From contig JAHHQL010000028.1 in assembly GCA_020026415.1 (NCBI GenBank), forward strand, positions 1-9,303: DNA of 9,303 nt. Direction: 5' to 3'. Below the pieces are notes generated by a model. It was given only the letters and a program-made list of their open reading frames with translations, had not been told where the DNA came from and searched no databases. The position numbers were made by a program, and so were the translations under genes. Shown in pieces: positions 1-6,783 of the stretch (positions are counted from its first letter, which is position 1; every line of letters starts with the position of its first letter). The stretch is from Alistipes sp. (lineage in GTDB: Bacteria; Bacteroidota; Bacteroidia; Bacteroidales; Rikenellaceae).

Positions 1-92
1 GTATTCGGGAGTTTTATATGCTGCCCGTCGGGGATAAACTTGTGGCGTATGATTCGTTTCGGGTTCCGCGTAATTTGGTTATCTTTGTGTGA
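1..92 (+). CDS. 3' end of an upstream gene, product unknown (partial)
   Basis: The third reading frame is open from the window edge and ends at TGA 90-92. It gives about 29 residues (ending in ...RVPRNLVIFV) with codon choice like the neighbouring genes. The alternating hydrophobic pattern would suit a final beta strand, but the piece is too short to assign to a family. Another frame is also open here until base 111, so reading this as coding is only a moderate-confidence call. If it is real, the promoter box of the next gene (80-87) lies inside its last codons. Confidence 0.4.
   Translation, partial: IREFYMLPVGDKLVAYDSFRVPRNLVIFV
80..87 (+). promoter_or_regulatory. Bacteroidota -7 promoter box (TATCTTTG) for the helicase gene
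   Basis: TATCTTTG at 80-87 is an exact match to the TAnnTTTG -7 element used by the Bacteroidota primary sigma factor. A weak -33-like TTTC lies at 57-60 with a 19-base spacer, in the usual spacing range. Transcription would start around 93-96, leaving a short leader of about 15-20 bases before ATG 111. It overlaps the end of the probable upstream gene, so the helicase could be transcribed independently. Confidence 0.55.
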
Positions 93-110
93 AAATTTTT
101 ATATTCTTTA

Positions 111-2873
111 ATGATTGATTCCGTAAAAAATATGATTTTGATAGACGGAAAGATTGCCACATCCCGTCTTGAAAGATGTACCCGAAAGGGGAATCTTGTC
201 ATGGTACGATACAAGGGGAACACCCGTCTTTATACCTATTCGGTGCGGCGGGTGGTGCATCTGACAAACCCCACGGTGTCGGATCCGGCATATCTTCAGA
301 TTCGGCATCTTCATTTTGCCCTCGTGAATGTGGCGCAGGTCTTTATTTTCCATTATTTTTCAAAGGAGTATTGGCATATCTGTTTCAATGACGGATCTTC
401 GCGCGATTACGATCGTTCGGAGTTGGAAGTCGAAGAATCCGTGTTGCGTTATACCGAGGCTCGTGGGCGTATGGATTATTTTCGGGAAATCGCTTCGACA
501 AACTCTTTGCAAGGTGAGGATGGCGAGGTGTTGCTGATGCGTCAATATCAGGGGTTGCAGTTCGTGGATACGGCGTCGGCGTTGTCCTGCTATCTTTATC
601 CTGAAAAGTTTCTGCCCGAGCAGTATGAAGTCGGGGCGTTGATCTATCCTTTCGGATGCAACAAAAGCCAGAAAAAGGCGGTGGAGCAGGCGTTCGGAAA
701 TCAGATCAGTGTGATTCAAGGGCCTCCGGGAACAGGTAAAACCCAGACGATTCTGAATATTGTTGTTAATGCCATCCTGCGCGATCAATCTGTGTTGGTG
801 GTCTCCAACAACAATTCGGCGATTGATAACGTGTTGGAAAAACTTGAGACAAATCAATTGGGGTTTCTGGCGGCGATGTTGGGGTGCTCGGAGAATAAGC
901 AGAAATTTGTCGAGACGCAGAACACCTTGAAGAAATATCCGAAGGAGTTGCCGCTGTGGCGCGGTGATCTGCCTCATCCCGATGAAGTGCGGGGGAGGAT
1001 TCGCGAGCAGATCGAGCGGCTCGGAAAATTGTTCGACGATCAGGAGCGATTGGCGGTCATCCGACAGGAATTTGATGCGCTGAGCCTGGAATGGGAGCAT
1101 TATCAGTTGGAGATCGGGACGGAGATCCCCAAAGAAATCGAGGTGCGTAAATCGGTATCCTCGAAGAATATGATGGCTCTGTGGCAGGAGTTGCAGGATC
1201 TTACGGAACATGAACCGAAAGGTTTTCGGGCATGGATCAAACATTTGAGGTTGAATTACCACCTTTGGAGTGTCTTCAGACGTGGGCGGAAACAATTTGA
1301 AGCATTATCCCTCGAGATGCAGATTGCTGTTTGCCGAAGTCTGTTTTATCGGATGCGTCATACGGAACTCTCGGAGAAGATCGCTGCTCTGGAACAGCAT
1401 CTTGCGGCGGAAGATCTGAAAACCCTGCTCAAGGATTTGTCGCACGATTCGATGGCGTATTTCCGTTGGAAATTGGGATGCCGCTACTCTTCGCAGACGG
1501 AACGCCCTCAATTTACGATTCCTCTGATTTTTCAAAATGGTGAGGGCTTTCTGAAAGAATATCCCGTTGTACTGAGTACGACATTCTCGTCGCGGGGTAA
1601 TTTGGGTGATAGGGCTATGTTCGACTACGTTATTATGGATGAGTCGTCGCAGGTGTCGTCGGATACGGGAATCCTGGCATTGTCGTGTGCCCGTCGTGCG
1701 GTCATTGTGGGTGATTCGATGCAGTTGCCCAACGTGGTAACCGACAACGACAAGCGAATCTACAAGGCGGTTATGGAGCGTCACGGCATTGTGCCTGAAT
1801 ATGATTGTGCGGAGTATAGTTTTCTGGAATCGATGTGCCGGGTGGTGTGTGATGTCCCGCAAACACTACTCCGGGAGCATTATCGTTGCCATCCGCAGAT
1901 CATTAATTTCTGCAATCAGAAATTCTATCGGGGCGAGTTGGTCATCATGACCGAAGACCACGGCGAAAAGGATGTTTTGTCGGCGGTAAAGACCGTGGAG
2001 GGCAATCATTCGCGCGATCGGATGAATCAGCGCGAGATCGATGTGATTCGGCAGGAGGTATTCCCGAAAATGGACTGTGATCCGACTGAAATCGGCATTA
2101 TCACGCCCTATAACAATCAGGTCAATGCCCTCAGCCGCCAATTTCCCCTAAAAGTCGATGTGGCAACGGTGCATAAATTCCAAGGACGCGAAAAGGATGC
2201 AATCGTGATGTCCACGGTCGATGATGTGATTTCCCAATTTGCCGATGATCCCAATCTGCTCAATGTCGCCATTTCCCGATCCAAGAAGCAGTTTTGTCTG
2301 GTCACTTCGGGAAACGAACAACCCAAAGACAGCAACATAAGCGATCTTTTGGGGTATATCGAGTATCATAATTTTACGGTTACGGAAAGCCATCTCCATT
2401 CGATTTTCGATTACCTCTACAAGCAATATGCCGAACAGCGATTGGCGTTCTTGAAGCAACATTCGCGAATTTCGGAGTATGATTCCGAGAATCTGACTTA
2501 TGCTTTGTTGCAAAATGTGCTGCATACGGATCCACTGTATAGTCATTTGGATATCATCTGCCATCAGCCATTGGGGATTCTGTTGCGCGATAAGGGGCTG
2601 CTGACGGAGGAGGAACGGCGGTATGCTTCGCGGGCGGGAACGCACCTCGATTTTGTAATTTACAATCGGGTGAACAAACGCCTTGTTTTAGCCGTAGAAA
2701 CAGATGGTTATGAGTTCCACCGTGAGGGGCGTGCACAGGCTGCGCGAGATTGTCTGAAGAACCATATCCTCGAAAAATATCACATTCCTTTGTTACGTCT
2801 GTCCACCACGGGAAGTGACGAACGGAAACGGGTGGAGGAACGCCTGCACGATGTGTTGTCCGAAGTCCGCTAA
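111..2873 (+). CDS. Superfamily 1 (UPF1-like) helicase fused to a C-terminal Vsr/PD-(D/E)XK-like nuclease domain
   Basis: The gene encodes 920 residues. An N-terminal region of about 190 residues, rich in aromatic and beta-type segments, is not recognised. It is followed by a complete SF1 motor of the AAA_11/AAA_12 type. Visible motifs are Walker A GPPGTGKT (204-211), Walker B DESS (510-513), motif III VGDSMQLP (533-540), EHYRCHP (589-595), VHKFQGRE (687-694) and NVAISRS with the arginine finger (718-724). Residues 260-480 form a charged insertion, partly likely coiled coil. The C-terminus (about 840-920) has D847, E863-x-D865-G and H870, followed by RDxxKN and an IPLLRLST strand; this is the layout of DUF2726/DUF559 nucleases of the Vsr-like fold. 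ATP-driven nucleic acid unwinding or translocation coupled to cleavage is inferred. ATG 132, preceded by an A-rich run, is an alternative start. No partner gene is visible, so a lone defence or repair enzyme is possible but unproven. Confidence 0.9.
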   Translation: MIDSVKNMILIDGKIATSRLERCTRKGNLVMVRYKGNTRLYTYSVRRVVHLTNPTVSDPAYLQIRHLHFALVNVAQVFIFHYFSKEYWHICFNDGSSRDYDRSELEVEESVLRYTEARGRMDYFREIASTNSLQGEDGEVLLMRQYQGLQFVDTASALSCYLYPEKFLPEQYEVGALIYPFGCNKSQKKAVEQAFGNQISVIQGPPGTGKTQTILNIVVNAILRDQSVLVVSNNNSAIDNVLEKLETNQLGFLAAMLGCSENKQKFVETQNTLKKYPKELPLWRGDLPHPDEVRGRIREQIERLGKLFDDQERLAVIRQEFDALSLEWEHYQLEIGTEIPKEIEVRKSVSSKNMMALWQELQDLTEHEPKGFRAWIKHLRLNYHLWSVFRRGRKQFEALSLEMQIAVCRSLFYRMRHTELSEKIAALEQHLAAEDLKTLLKDLSHDSMAYFRWKLGCRYSSQTERPQFTIPLIFQNGEGFLKEYPVVLSTTFSSRGNLGDRAMFDYVIMDESSQVSSDTGILALSCARRAVIVGDSMQLPNVVTDNDKRIYKAVMERHGIVPEYDCAEYSFLESMCRVVCDVPQTLLREHYRCHPQIINFCNQKFYRGELVIMTEDHGEKDVLSAVKTVEGNHSRDRMNQREIDVIRQEVFPKMDCDPTEIGIITPYNNQVNALSRQFPLKVDVATVHKFQGREKDAIVMSTVDDVISQFADDPNLLNVAISRSKKQFCLVTSGNEQPKDSNISDLLGYIEYHNFTVTESHLHSIFDYLYKQYAEQRLAFLKQHSRISEYDSENLTYALLQNVLHTDPLYSHLDIICHQPLGILLRDKGLLTEEERRYASRAGTHLDFVIYNRVNKRLVLAVETDGYEFHREGRAQAARDCLKNHILEKYHIPLLRLSTTGSDERKRVEERLHDVLSEVR

Positions 2874-2913
2874 ACAATAAGTTCCGCCTCCAATCGGGAG
2901 CGGAACTTATTGT
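2874..2913. terminator. Bidirectional hairpin terminator between convergent genes
   Basis: ACAATAAGTTCCGC (2874-2887) is perfectly complementary to 2900-2913. Above one C/A mismatch, the stem continues with T-G, C-G and C-G pairs around an AATC tetraloop. The outer A/T pairs place a short T-rich stretch on the 3' side in both directions, so it can serve the helicase (ending 2873) and the convergent lipoprotein gene (ending 2934). There is no long T-run after the stem, so efficiency cannot be judged. Confidence 0.75.
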
Positions 2914-2933
2914 GTATTGGGGTTGTCGGAAGT

Positions 2934-5642
2934 TTACTCCTTGCAGCATCTTACCGAGTAACCCAGCGAACGGTATTTGTCCAGATCGCTGTTGATGGAT
3001 CCGGGACGCGAAATCACCTTTTGGAAATAGAAATAACGGGCGTTTGCGCCTGCGGTGTTCGATGACCAGTAGTTACCCGAACGGGTTGAACTCAAACCGA
3101 TCAGGTTGCCTGCTGAATAGTTGCGCGATCCCTGTGCGGGATACCATGTCGTCTGTCCGTTGTGGGTATAGGTCATGCCGTAAAGAGCCTGATCCCATGC
3201 CGTTACACCGTCGATGTAACTGCGGTTGTTGTCCAAACCTTTCCATGCCGTGATTTCGGGAACTTTGTAACCTGCGGGGCAGGGGTCGTTCAGGGTCTTT
3301 TCGGCTGCCCACAAGGTCTTCTTGGTGCGCTTGCTCCAATCCTGTGACGAGGTGGTTTGGGCATTGTAGAAGGTCATCGGGTGGGCGGCTGCCGTGGCGT
3401 AGTCGGCACTCTTTTTCTCCATACCCCACACGATGGCTTCGAATGCGGGATTGACGATCGTGGCCTCGCGTGCAAGTTTGAAGGCTTCGGCCGAAGTCTC
3501 GGTGGTCGTACCGCCGTAGAAAGGATCTTTACGTCCCCACTGATAGTACATGCCGTAAGCGTTCGTGTCGCCCGGCGTAGTACCCGTTGCACCCAAATTG
3601 CGATCCATAAATTCGGCACCGCTTGCATAAACCATTGTTGCGGGGACGTCGCTCAGCCAAATGTGCCAACTCCAAACCACTGCACCGTTATCTGTAAGGG
3701 CGATTACTGCATTACCTTTTTCTGCCGATGCTTTGAACGAGATTTTGCCTTTTGCGGAGTCGAGTTTTACATCCGAGATCAGATTTGCGTGATCCATCCA
3801 CAACCAGTCGGCCGACATTGTCTCGGTCAAAACAATCTGAGGATCATAACCTGCCGTAGTCTCGCTGCCGACGCCGTTACCGCGCACGGATGCCGTGAAG
3901 CAGTAGTCTCCTTCGGCCGATACGATGTATGAGTTTGCGGTGGCGGCGGCACTCAGATCGATGGCTTTCTCCACGAAGAGGGGAAGCGTAAATTCAACTT
4001 CCGAACTGAGTTTTACGAAGATTTTTTCGGCCGTCTCGTCTGCGCGTACCGATACGAACAGCGGTGCAGACTCCTCGCCCGATACTTCGATTCCGTTGCC
4101 TTGTGCATTGGCGATCGTCAGTGAATTTTCGCCGATCGTACCTGCCCAGAATCCCAATTTGTCGATTGCCAATACGGGTTGCGCATCATTTCCGACCGGT
4201 TCGCCTGTTGTGGTTTCCAATCGGGGTGCACCCTCGGTCGAGGTCAAGGCCCAAAGGTAATTGTCGCCTTCGGCAACGATACCCACAAAGGGTTTTGCTG
4301 CATCGGGTGTGCACTCGATCGCAAGCGATGTGCCGTCGGTAAAACGGATCGTTGTGGTGTTGCCCTCTTCTGTCAGGGAGGTCGCCATAACCTCGCGTTT
4401 CGAGTAGAGTTCGGCGAATTTGGCGATGTTAGCGTTGATTTCAGAGACCGTCTGTTGCATTTTGTCGGTGGGGACAAAAAGACGGTTCATGTGTTTCTCA
4501 TAATTTGAGTTGAACAGAATATTGACCATGCGCTCTGTGAAATTCACATCCTGCAACATCGAAACCTGTTCCTCGGAGGTGGCTTTTACGGGATTGCCCT
4601 GCGCATCGGTGATCTGCCATGGCTCGGCTGCTCCGCGCGTGATGCGCAGTCCGTCCATCTTGGCGGCAGCCTCCTCGAAGGTTACCGTCCAGAACCCTTT
4701 GCCATCGACTCCCATTACGGGACGGTTGCCCTTCACCTTTATGGGGTTGCCTTCGCGATCTTTCAGCCATGGTTGCTGGCCGAGTGTGCAAAGACGCCAG
4801 CAGGCCTCCTCTCCGTTGAGTGCAATACCCACAAACGGAGCCTCTTTCGTCAGGTTCGAGGTCGGGATCGACAGCGTTTTGCCCTCTTCGTTGGTGAGTG
4901 TAATGTCGGCGGCGTTCTCTTCGATTTTTGTTACAAGACCTTCGTAACTGTTGATTTCCGATGCTGTTTCAATCATCTTGTTCAGTTGTGCGATGACCTT
5001 CCCGCAATCGGGCAGAGGTTCGGCTTCTTTCTCCATTTGCAGGAATTTGCCGTCGTAGAGGATGACCTTAACATATTCGTCGGTCTCTTCAACCGATTTG
5101 AACAGCGAAACATGCTCTTTGCCCGTAGCCGTGAGATCCTTCCCTTCATTGTCCTTGATGGGGGCTTGGGGTTTTGCCAGTTCGACCATCCAAATGGCTT
5201 TGTCGGAAATCGAGGTGTGGGGGCAGTCGGTTGTGGTGGCAACGGGATTACCCTCGGTATCCTTCAGAAGACGGCTTTTGCCTTCGATGTTTACCGCCCA
5301 GCAGAGATTGCCTTCGGGATCGGTATCCACGCCGATCAGCGGGGCTGTGTCGGTTGCCGTGCACGACACAAGAATCGTGTCTTCGTCGGTGAACGTAAGA
5401 CGGGCTTCGATGTCGTTGATCTCGGCTTTGGAGATCTTGATGTTTGAAGGTTTGCGATTCAGGTCGTAAAACACCTTTACTTCCGAGTTGAGTTCTTCGG
5501 ATCGGGCCTTCATTTCGTCGGTTACCTCCACACCGGGTTCGGGTTCGGGCGGAGTGGGGGTGACGGCTCCGTTGGTCGAGTCGTCGTTGCAGGCTCCCAG
5601 CACAAGCAGGGCAAGGCTGCATAAAAGAAAGATTTTTTTCAT
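2934..5642 (-). CDS. Surface-exposed lipoprotein with three DUF4988-like repeats and a C-terminal FISUMP domain, under cobalamin riboswitch control
   Basis: The protein has 902 residues. The start at 5642 is chosen because it gives a classic signal peptide, MKKIFLLCSLALLVLGAC, with lipobox LGAC and lipidated C18. The following N-D-D fits the acidic lipoprotein export signal that sends Bacteroidota lipoproteins to the cell surface. A Pro/Glu tether (28-37) leads to three diverged repeats (about 45-205, 215-395, 395-545). Each carries a [K/A]P[F/L][V/I]G[I/V] strand, an aromatic core, an EGNPV- or TGEPV-like turn, and a late GNxxxxSGEE or GNPVKATSEE type segment; this resembles DUF4988 (PL29-associated N-terminal) repeats. 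Residues about 560-675 include ANSYIVSAEGDYCF and GNAVIALTDNG...WSWHIWLSD. Residues 676-900 form a FISUMP/DUF1566-type domain with FMDRNLGAT, YYQWGRKDP, DPCPAGYKVP, GSRNYSAG, GNYWSS and a terminal GYSVRCC. The gene stands alone: a terminator and a convergent gene lie downstream, and a B12 riboswitch lies in its leader. I infer a role in cobalamin capture at the surface. The ligand is unproven. Confidence 0.88.
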   Translation of the reverse strand: MKKIFLLCSLALLVLGACNDDSTNGAVTPTPPEPEPGVEVTDEMKARSEELNSEVKVFYDLNRKPSNIKISKAEINDIEARLTFTDEDTILVSCTATDTAPLIGVDTDPEGNLCWAVNIEGKSRLLKDTEGNPVATTTDCPHTSISDKAIWMVELAKPQAPIKDNEGKDLTATGKEHVSLFKSVEETDEYVKVILYDGKFLQMEKEAEPLPDCGKVIAQLNKMIETASEINSYEGLVTKIEENAADITLTNEEGKTLSIPTSNLTKEAPFVGIALNGEEACWRLCTLGQQPWLKDREGNPIKVKGNRPVMGVDGKGFWTVTFEEAAAKMDGLRITRGAAEPWQITDAQGNPVKATSEEQVSMLQDVNFTERMVNILFNSNYEKHMNRLFVPTDKMQQTVSEINANIAKFAELYSKREVMATSLTEEGNTTTIRFTDGTSLAIECTPDAAKPFVGIVAEGDNYLWALTSTEGAPRLETTTGEPVGNDAQPVLAIDKLGFWAGTIGENSLTIANAQGNGIEVSGEESAPLFVSVRADETAEKIFVKLSSEVEFTLPLFVEKAIDLSAAATANSYIVSAEGDYCFTASVRGNGVGSETTAGYDPQIVLTETMSADWLWMDHANLISDVKLDSAKGKISFKASAEKGNAVIALTDNGAVVWSWHIWLSDVPATMVYASGAEFMDRNLGATGTTPGDTNAYGMYYQWGRKDPFYGGTTTETSAEAFKLAREATIVNPAFEAIVWGMEKKSADYATAAAHPMTFYNAQTTSSQDWSKRTKKTLWAAEKTLNDPCPAGYKVPEITAWKGLDNNRSYIDGVTAWDQALYGMTYTHNGQTTWYPAQGSRNYSAGNLIGLSSTRSGNYWSSNTAGANARYFYFQKVISRPGSINSDLDKYRSLGYSVRCCKE

Positions 5643-5676
5643 ATTAATTTTATTGTGGTTTGTATGCTGCACATTC

Positions 5677-5707
5677 TTTCCCCATGCGTTGTGGCGGCGT
5701 GGGGAAA
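5677..5707 (-). other. Hairpin in the lipoprotein mRNA leader
   Basis: TTTCCCCA and TGGGGAAA form the base of an inverted repeat (5677-5687 with 5697-5707) with a 9-base loop. One internal pair is C/A in the minus-strand RNA, and two more G-C pairs close the loop. It lies about 35 bases upstream of ATG 5642 and downstream of the riboswitch. It could be part of the expression platform or an mRNA-stabilising stem; nothing in the sequence decides this. Confidence 0.35.
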
Positions 5708-5739
5708 ATCTTAAATCTATTTTTGTAAAATAACCGAAA

Positions 5740-5768
5740 TCGGAGTTCTGTTCCGCGAGAAGTTCCGA
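5740..5768 (-). promoter_or_regulatory. Candidate expression-platform hairpin of the cobalamin riboswitch
   Basis: Read on the minus strand, TCGGA (5768-5764) pairs with TCCGA (5744-5740) and TTCT (5761-5758) pairs with AGAA (5749-5746). A small internal loop separates the two helices and the apical loop is 8 bases. The interrupted T-rich stretch TTTCGGTTATTTT follows (5739-5727), giving a weak terminator-like form. Its 5' side overlaps CGATGTC (5773-5767), which is complementary to GACATCG inside the aptamer (5816-5810), so the two structures would exclude each other. That is what a ligand-controlled switch needs, but no folding was computed. Confidence 0.35.
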
Positions 5769-5778
5769 CATCGAATCT

Positions 5779-5951
5779 ATTCGGCAGGTTTTCTGACTTG
5801 CTTCCGAACCGATGTCTTCCCGATCCCGTAACTTCGGATCAGTGACTAAGATTACCGGTACGTATAGAAGGTTTACAGCAGCGGGCCTGTTCGGGATTTT
5901 CACCCGATTCCCTTTTGACTCTTGCCCGGGGTTGGGAGGTAGAGACCGAAT
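5779..5951 (-). promoter_or_regulatory. Cobalamin (vitamin B12) riboswitch
   Basis: On the minus strand the conserved elements come in family order: GGGAATCGGGTG (5912-5901) with the AAAATCCCGA return strand, the GCTGCTGTAA core (ending near 5873), AGTCACTG (5847-5840), GGGAAG (5821-5816), and the B12 box AAGTCAGAAAACCTGCC (5799-5783). ATTCGG (5951-5946) and CCGAAT (5784-5779) close a 6-bp P1 helix. GATCC/GGATC (5840-5836 with 5826-5822) forms a peripheral stem. The element begins about 8 bases after an exact -7 box and ends about 136 bases upstream of the lipoprotein start codon. In this family, bound cobalamin normally lowers expression of the downstream gene; here that gene is the DUF4988/FISUMP lipoprotein. 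Repression by B12 is inferred from the family. Confidence 0.93.
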
Positions 5952-5959
5952 TAAAATAA

Positions 5960-5967
5960 CAAAGATA
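5960..5967 (-). promoter_or_regulatory. -7 promoter box (TATCTTTG) for the riboswitch-lipoprotein transcript
   Basis: Read on the minus strand, 5967-5960 is TATCTTTG, an exact TAnnTTTG box. Transcription would start around 5953-5955, directly at the 5' strand of the riboswitch P1 helix (5951). The position therefore supports both calls. No convincing -33 TTTG is seen at the expected distance. The mRNA leader would be about 310 bases. Confidence 0.65.
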
Positions 5968-6189
5968 GATGTTTAAATCGAATTTCTATGCTTCGAGGCG
6001 TTTTTTTATTGATCTTTTGGATTGCCTTCCTCTCCGCATGGTGGAATGAGGGGCGAACCCCTTGTGACGACAGCCCGAAAAATAGGGCTGAAATCGGTTC
6101 GTTTGGTGAATTTGCGTGTCAGGGATCTTGTTTCAACCAAAATTTTTCCGTACGGTTGTAACCGTATAAGCGCTTTTTTTGAATGAACC
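5968..6189. other. Divergent intergenic region upstream of the pigment operon, no gene seen
   Basis: This stretch separates the leftward riboswitch promoter from the rightward operon. It contains a T7 run (6001-6007), a 5-bp hairpin AGGGG-CGAA-CCCCT (6049-6062), a 6-bp hairpin CAGCCC/GGGCTG with an 8-base loop (6071-6090), the inverted repeat at 6151-6166 and another T7 run (6174-6180). The best rightward -7-like match is TGAATTTG (6107-6114), one base off TAnnTTTG and lacking a -33 partner, so the operon promoter is not firmly located. I see no plausible coding frame. Confidence 0.5.
6151..6166. repeat. Perfect 7-bp inverted repeat, TACGGTT-GT-AACCGTA
   Basis: The arms TACGGTT (6151-6157) and AACCGTA (6160-6166) are exact reverse complements around a 2-base centre. 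The repeat ends 23 bases before the ATG of the first operon gene (6190). Its size and position would suit a dimeric repressor or activator site. It could also be a 5'-leader hairpin, since T7 begins 7 bases further on, but that gap is too long for a normal intrinsic terminator. No regulator gene is in the window. Confidence 0.4.
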
Positions 6190-6771
6190 ATGAGGAAGTT
6201 CACCTGTTTGATCATCTTCTTTTTTGCCTGCCTGCAAGCGGGGTTTGCCCAAAATACGACGGCATTTTACGGAGCCGATTTTTCGCTGGCCAAAACCTAC
6301 GGCTGCCGTGAACGGGCTTCGGATTTTGCTGTGGCTTTTGCGGGGATTAATTCCCCGTTTGTCGAACAACCCGAAAAATATGATGTGGATCGCGACCTGC
6401 ATCGGTCGTTTAACGTAGTCGATGTTTCGGTGGGCGAACGCTCTTTCGGGGAGAAGTGGGGCGAGGAGATTCTTCGCAATCCCCATGCGATTAGTTGTCT
6501 GATGCGCGATTATTCGTGTCGGGAGCAGATTGACGAGGTGGTGAAAAACTACTCCTTGCGCGAAACGGAGGGCGAGGGCGTGATATTCTTCGGCAACCTG
6601 CTCGACAAGACCCGTGCCGAGGGAAGTTTCTTTGTCGTGGTCTTCGACATTGCGACACGGAAGGTTCGGGAATGTGACCTCGTGTGGGGAAAAGCGGGCG
6701 GATTCGGATTGCGCAACTATTGGGCAAATGCCCTTCATCGTTGCATGGTCCAATACCGCAGAATGAAATAA
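6190..6771 (+). CDS. Secreted protein of unknown function, first gene of the aryl-polyene-type operon
   Basis: The protein has 193 residues. The N-terminus MRKFTCLIIFFFACLQAGFA is a signal peptide with a likely signal peptidase I cut after A20 (GFA/Q). No lipobox cysteine is placed suitably and no further membrane segment is seen, so the mature protein of about 173 residues should be periplasmic or secreted. It is a mixed alpha/beta chain. Recognisable stretches are FYGADFSLAKTYG near the mature N-terminus, EGEGVIFFGNLLDKTRAEGSF and VVVFDIATRKV (beta hairpin) in the middle, and GKAGGFGLRNYWANALH near the C-terminus. I do not recognise a named domain. It ends 12 bases before the ammonia-lyase gene and so is probably co-transcribed. 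A role in pigment assembly or export at the envelope is inferred from position only. An ATG at 6183 is out of frame; ATG 6190 is the one that gives the signal peptide. Confidence 0.8.
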   Translation: MRKFTCLIIFFFACLQAGFAQNTTAFYGADFSLAKTYGCRERASDFAVAFAGINSPFVEQPEKYDVDRDLHRSFNVVDVSVGERSFGEKWGEEILRNPHAISCLMRDYSCREQIDEVVKNYSLRETEGEGVIFFGNLLDKTRAEGSFFVVVFDIATRKVRECDLVWGKAGGFGLRNYWANALHRCMVQYRRMK

Positions 6772-6783
6772 AACGAAACCGAA

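Noticed and set aside
360..1295. A long minus-strand open frame (311 residues) opposite the helicase.
   Set aside because: It is the antisense shadow of the helicase, which has continuous motifs across this region; the translation is rich in His, Arg and Gln and shows no domain.
3357..5469. Several plus-strand open frames (up to 224 residues) opposite the lipoprotein gene.
   Set aside because: They are Cys/Phe/Arg-rich shadows without recognisable domains, and the minus-strand frame has a continuous repeat and FISUMP pattern throughout.
5712..5719. TAGATTTA on the minus strand as a second promoter for the lipoprotein downstream of the riboswitch.
   Set aside because: It differs from TAnnTTTG at the last base and lacks a -33 element at the right spacing. 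The exact box at 5960-5967, placed directly before the riboswitch, is much better.
5643..5903. An in-frame 87-residue upstream extension of the lipoprotein, starting at an ATG near 5903.
   Set aside because: That start lies inside the conserved riboswitch core, and the extension would bury the lipobox signal peptide in the interior of the protein. ATG 5642 gives a textbook lipoprotein start.
6033..6063. On the minus strand, a GGGGTTCG-CCCC hairpin followed by TTCCACCA, resembling a tRNA T-arm and CCA tail.
   Set aside because: The loop has only 4 bases instead of 7, no matching 5' acceptor strand is found upstream, and no D-arm or proper 7-base anticodon loop can be drawn. It is probably coincidence or at most a remnant.
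6133..6753. A minus-strand open frame (206 residues) opposite the secreted protein gene.
   Set aside because: It has no signal or domain and covers the signal-peptide gene antisense. The plus-strand frame has the signal peptide and operon spacing, so it is the real one.
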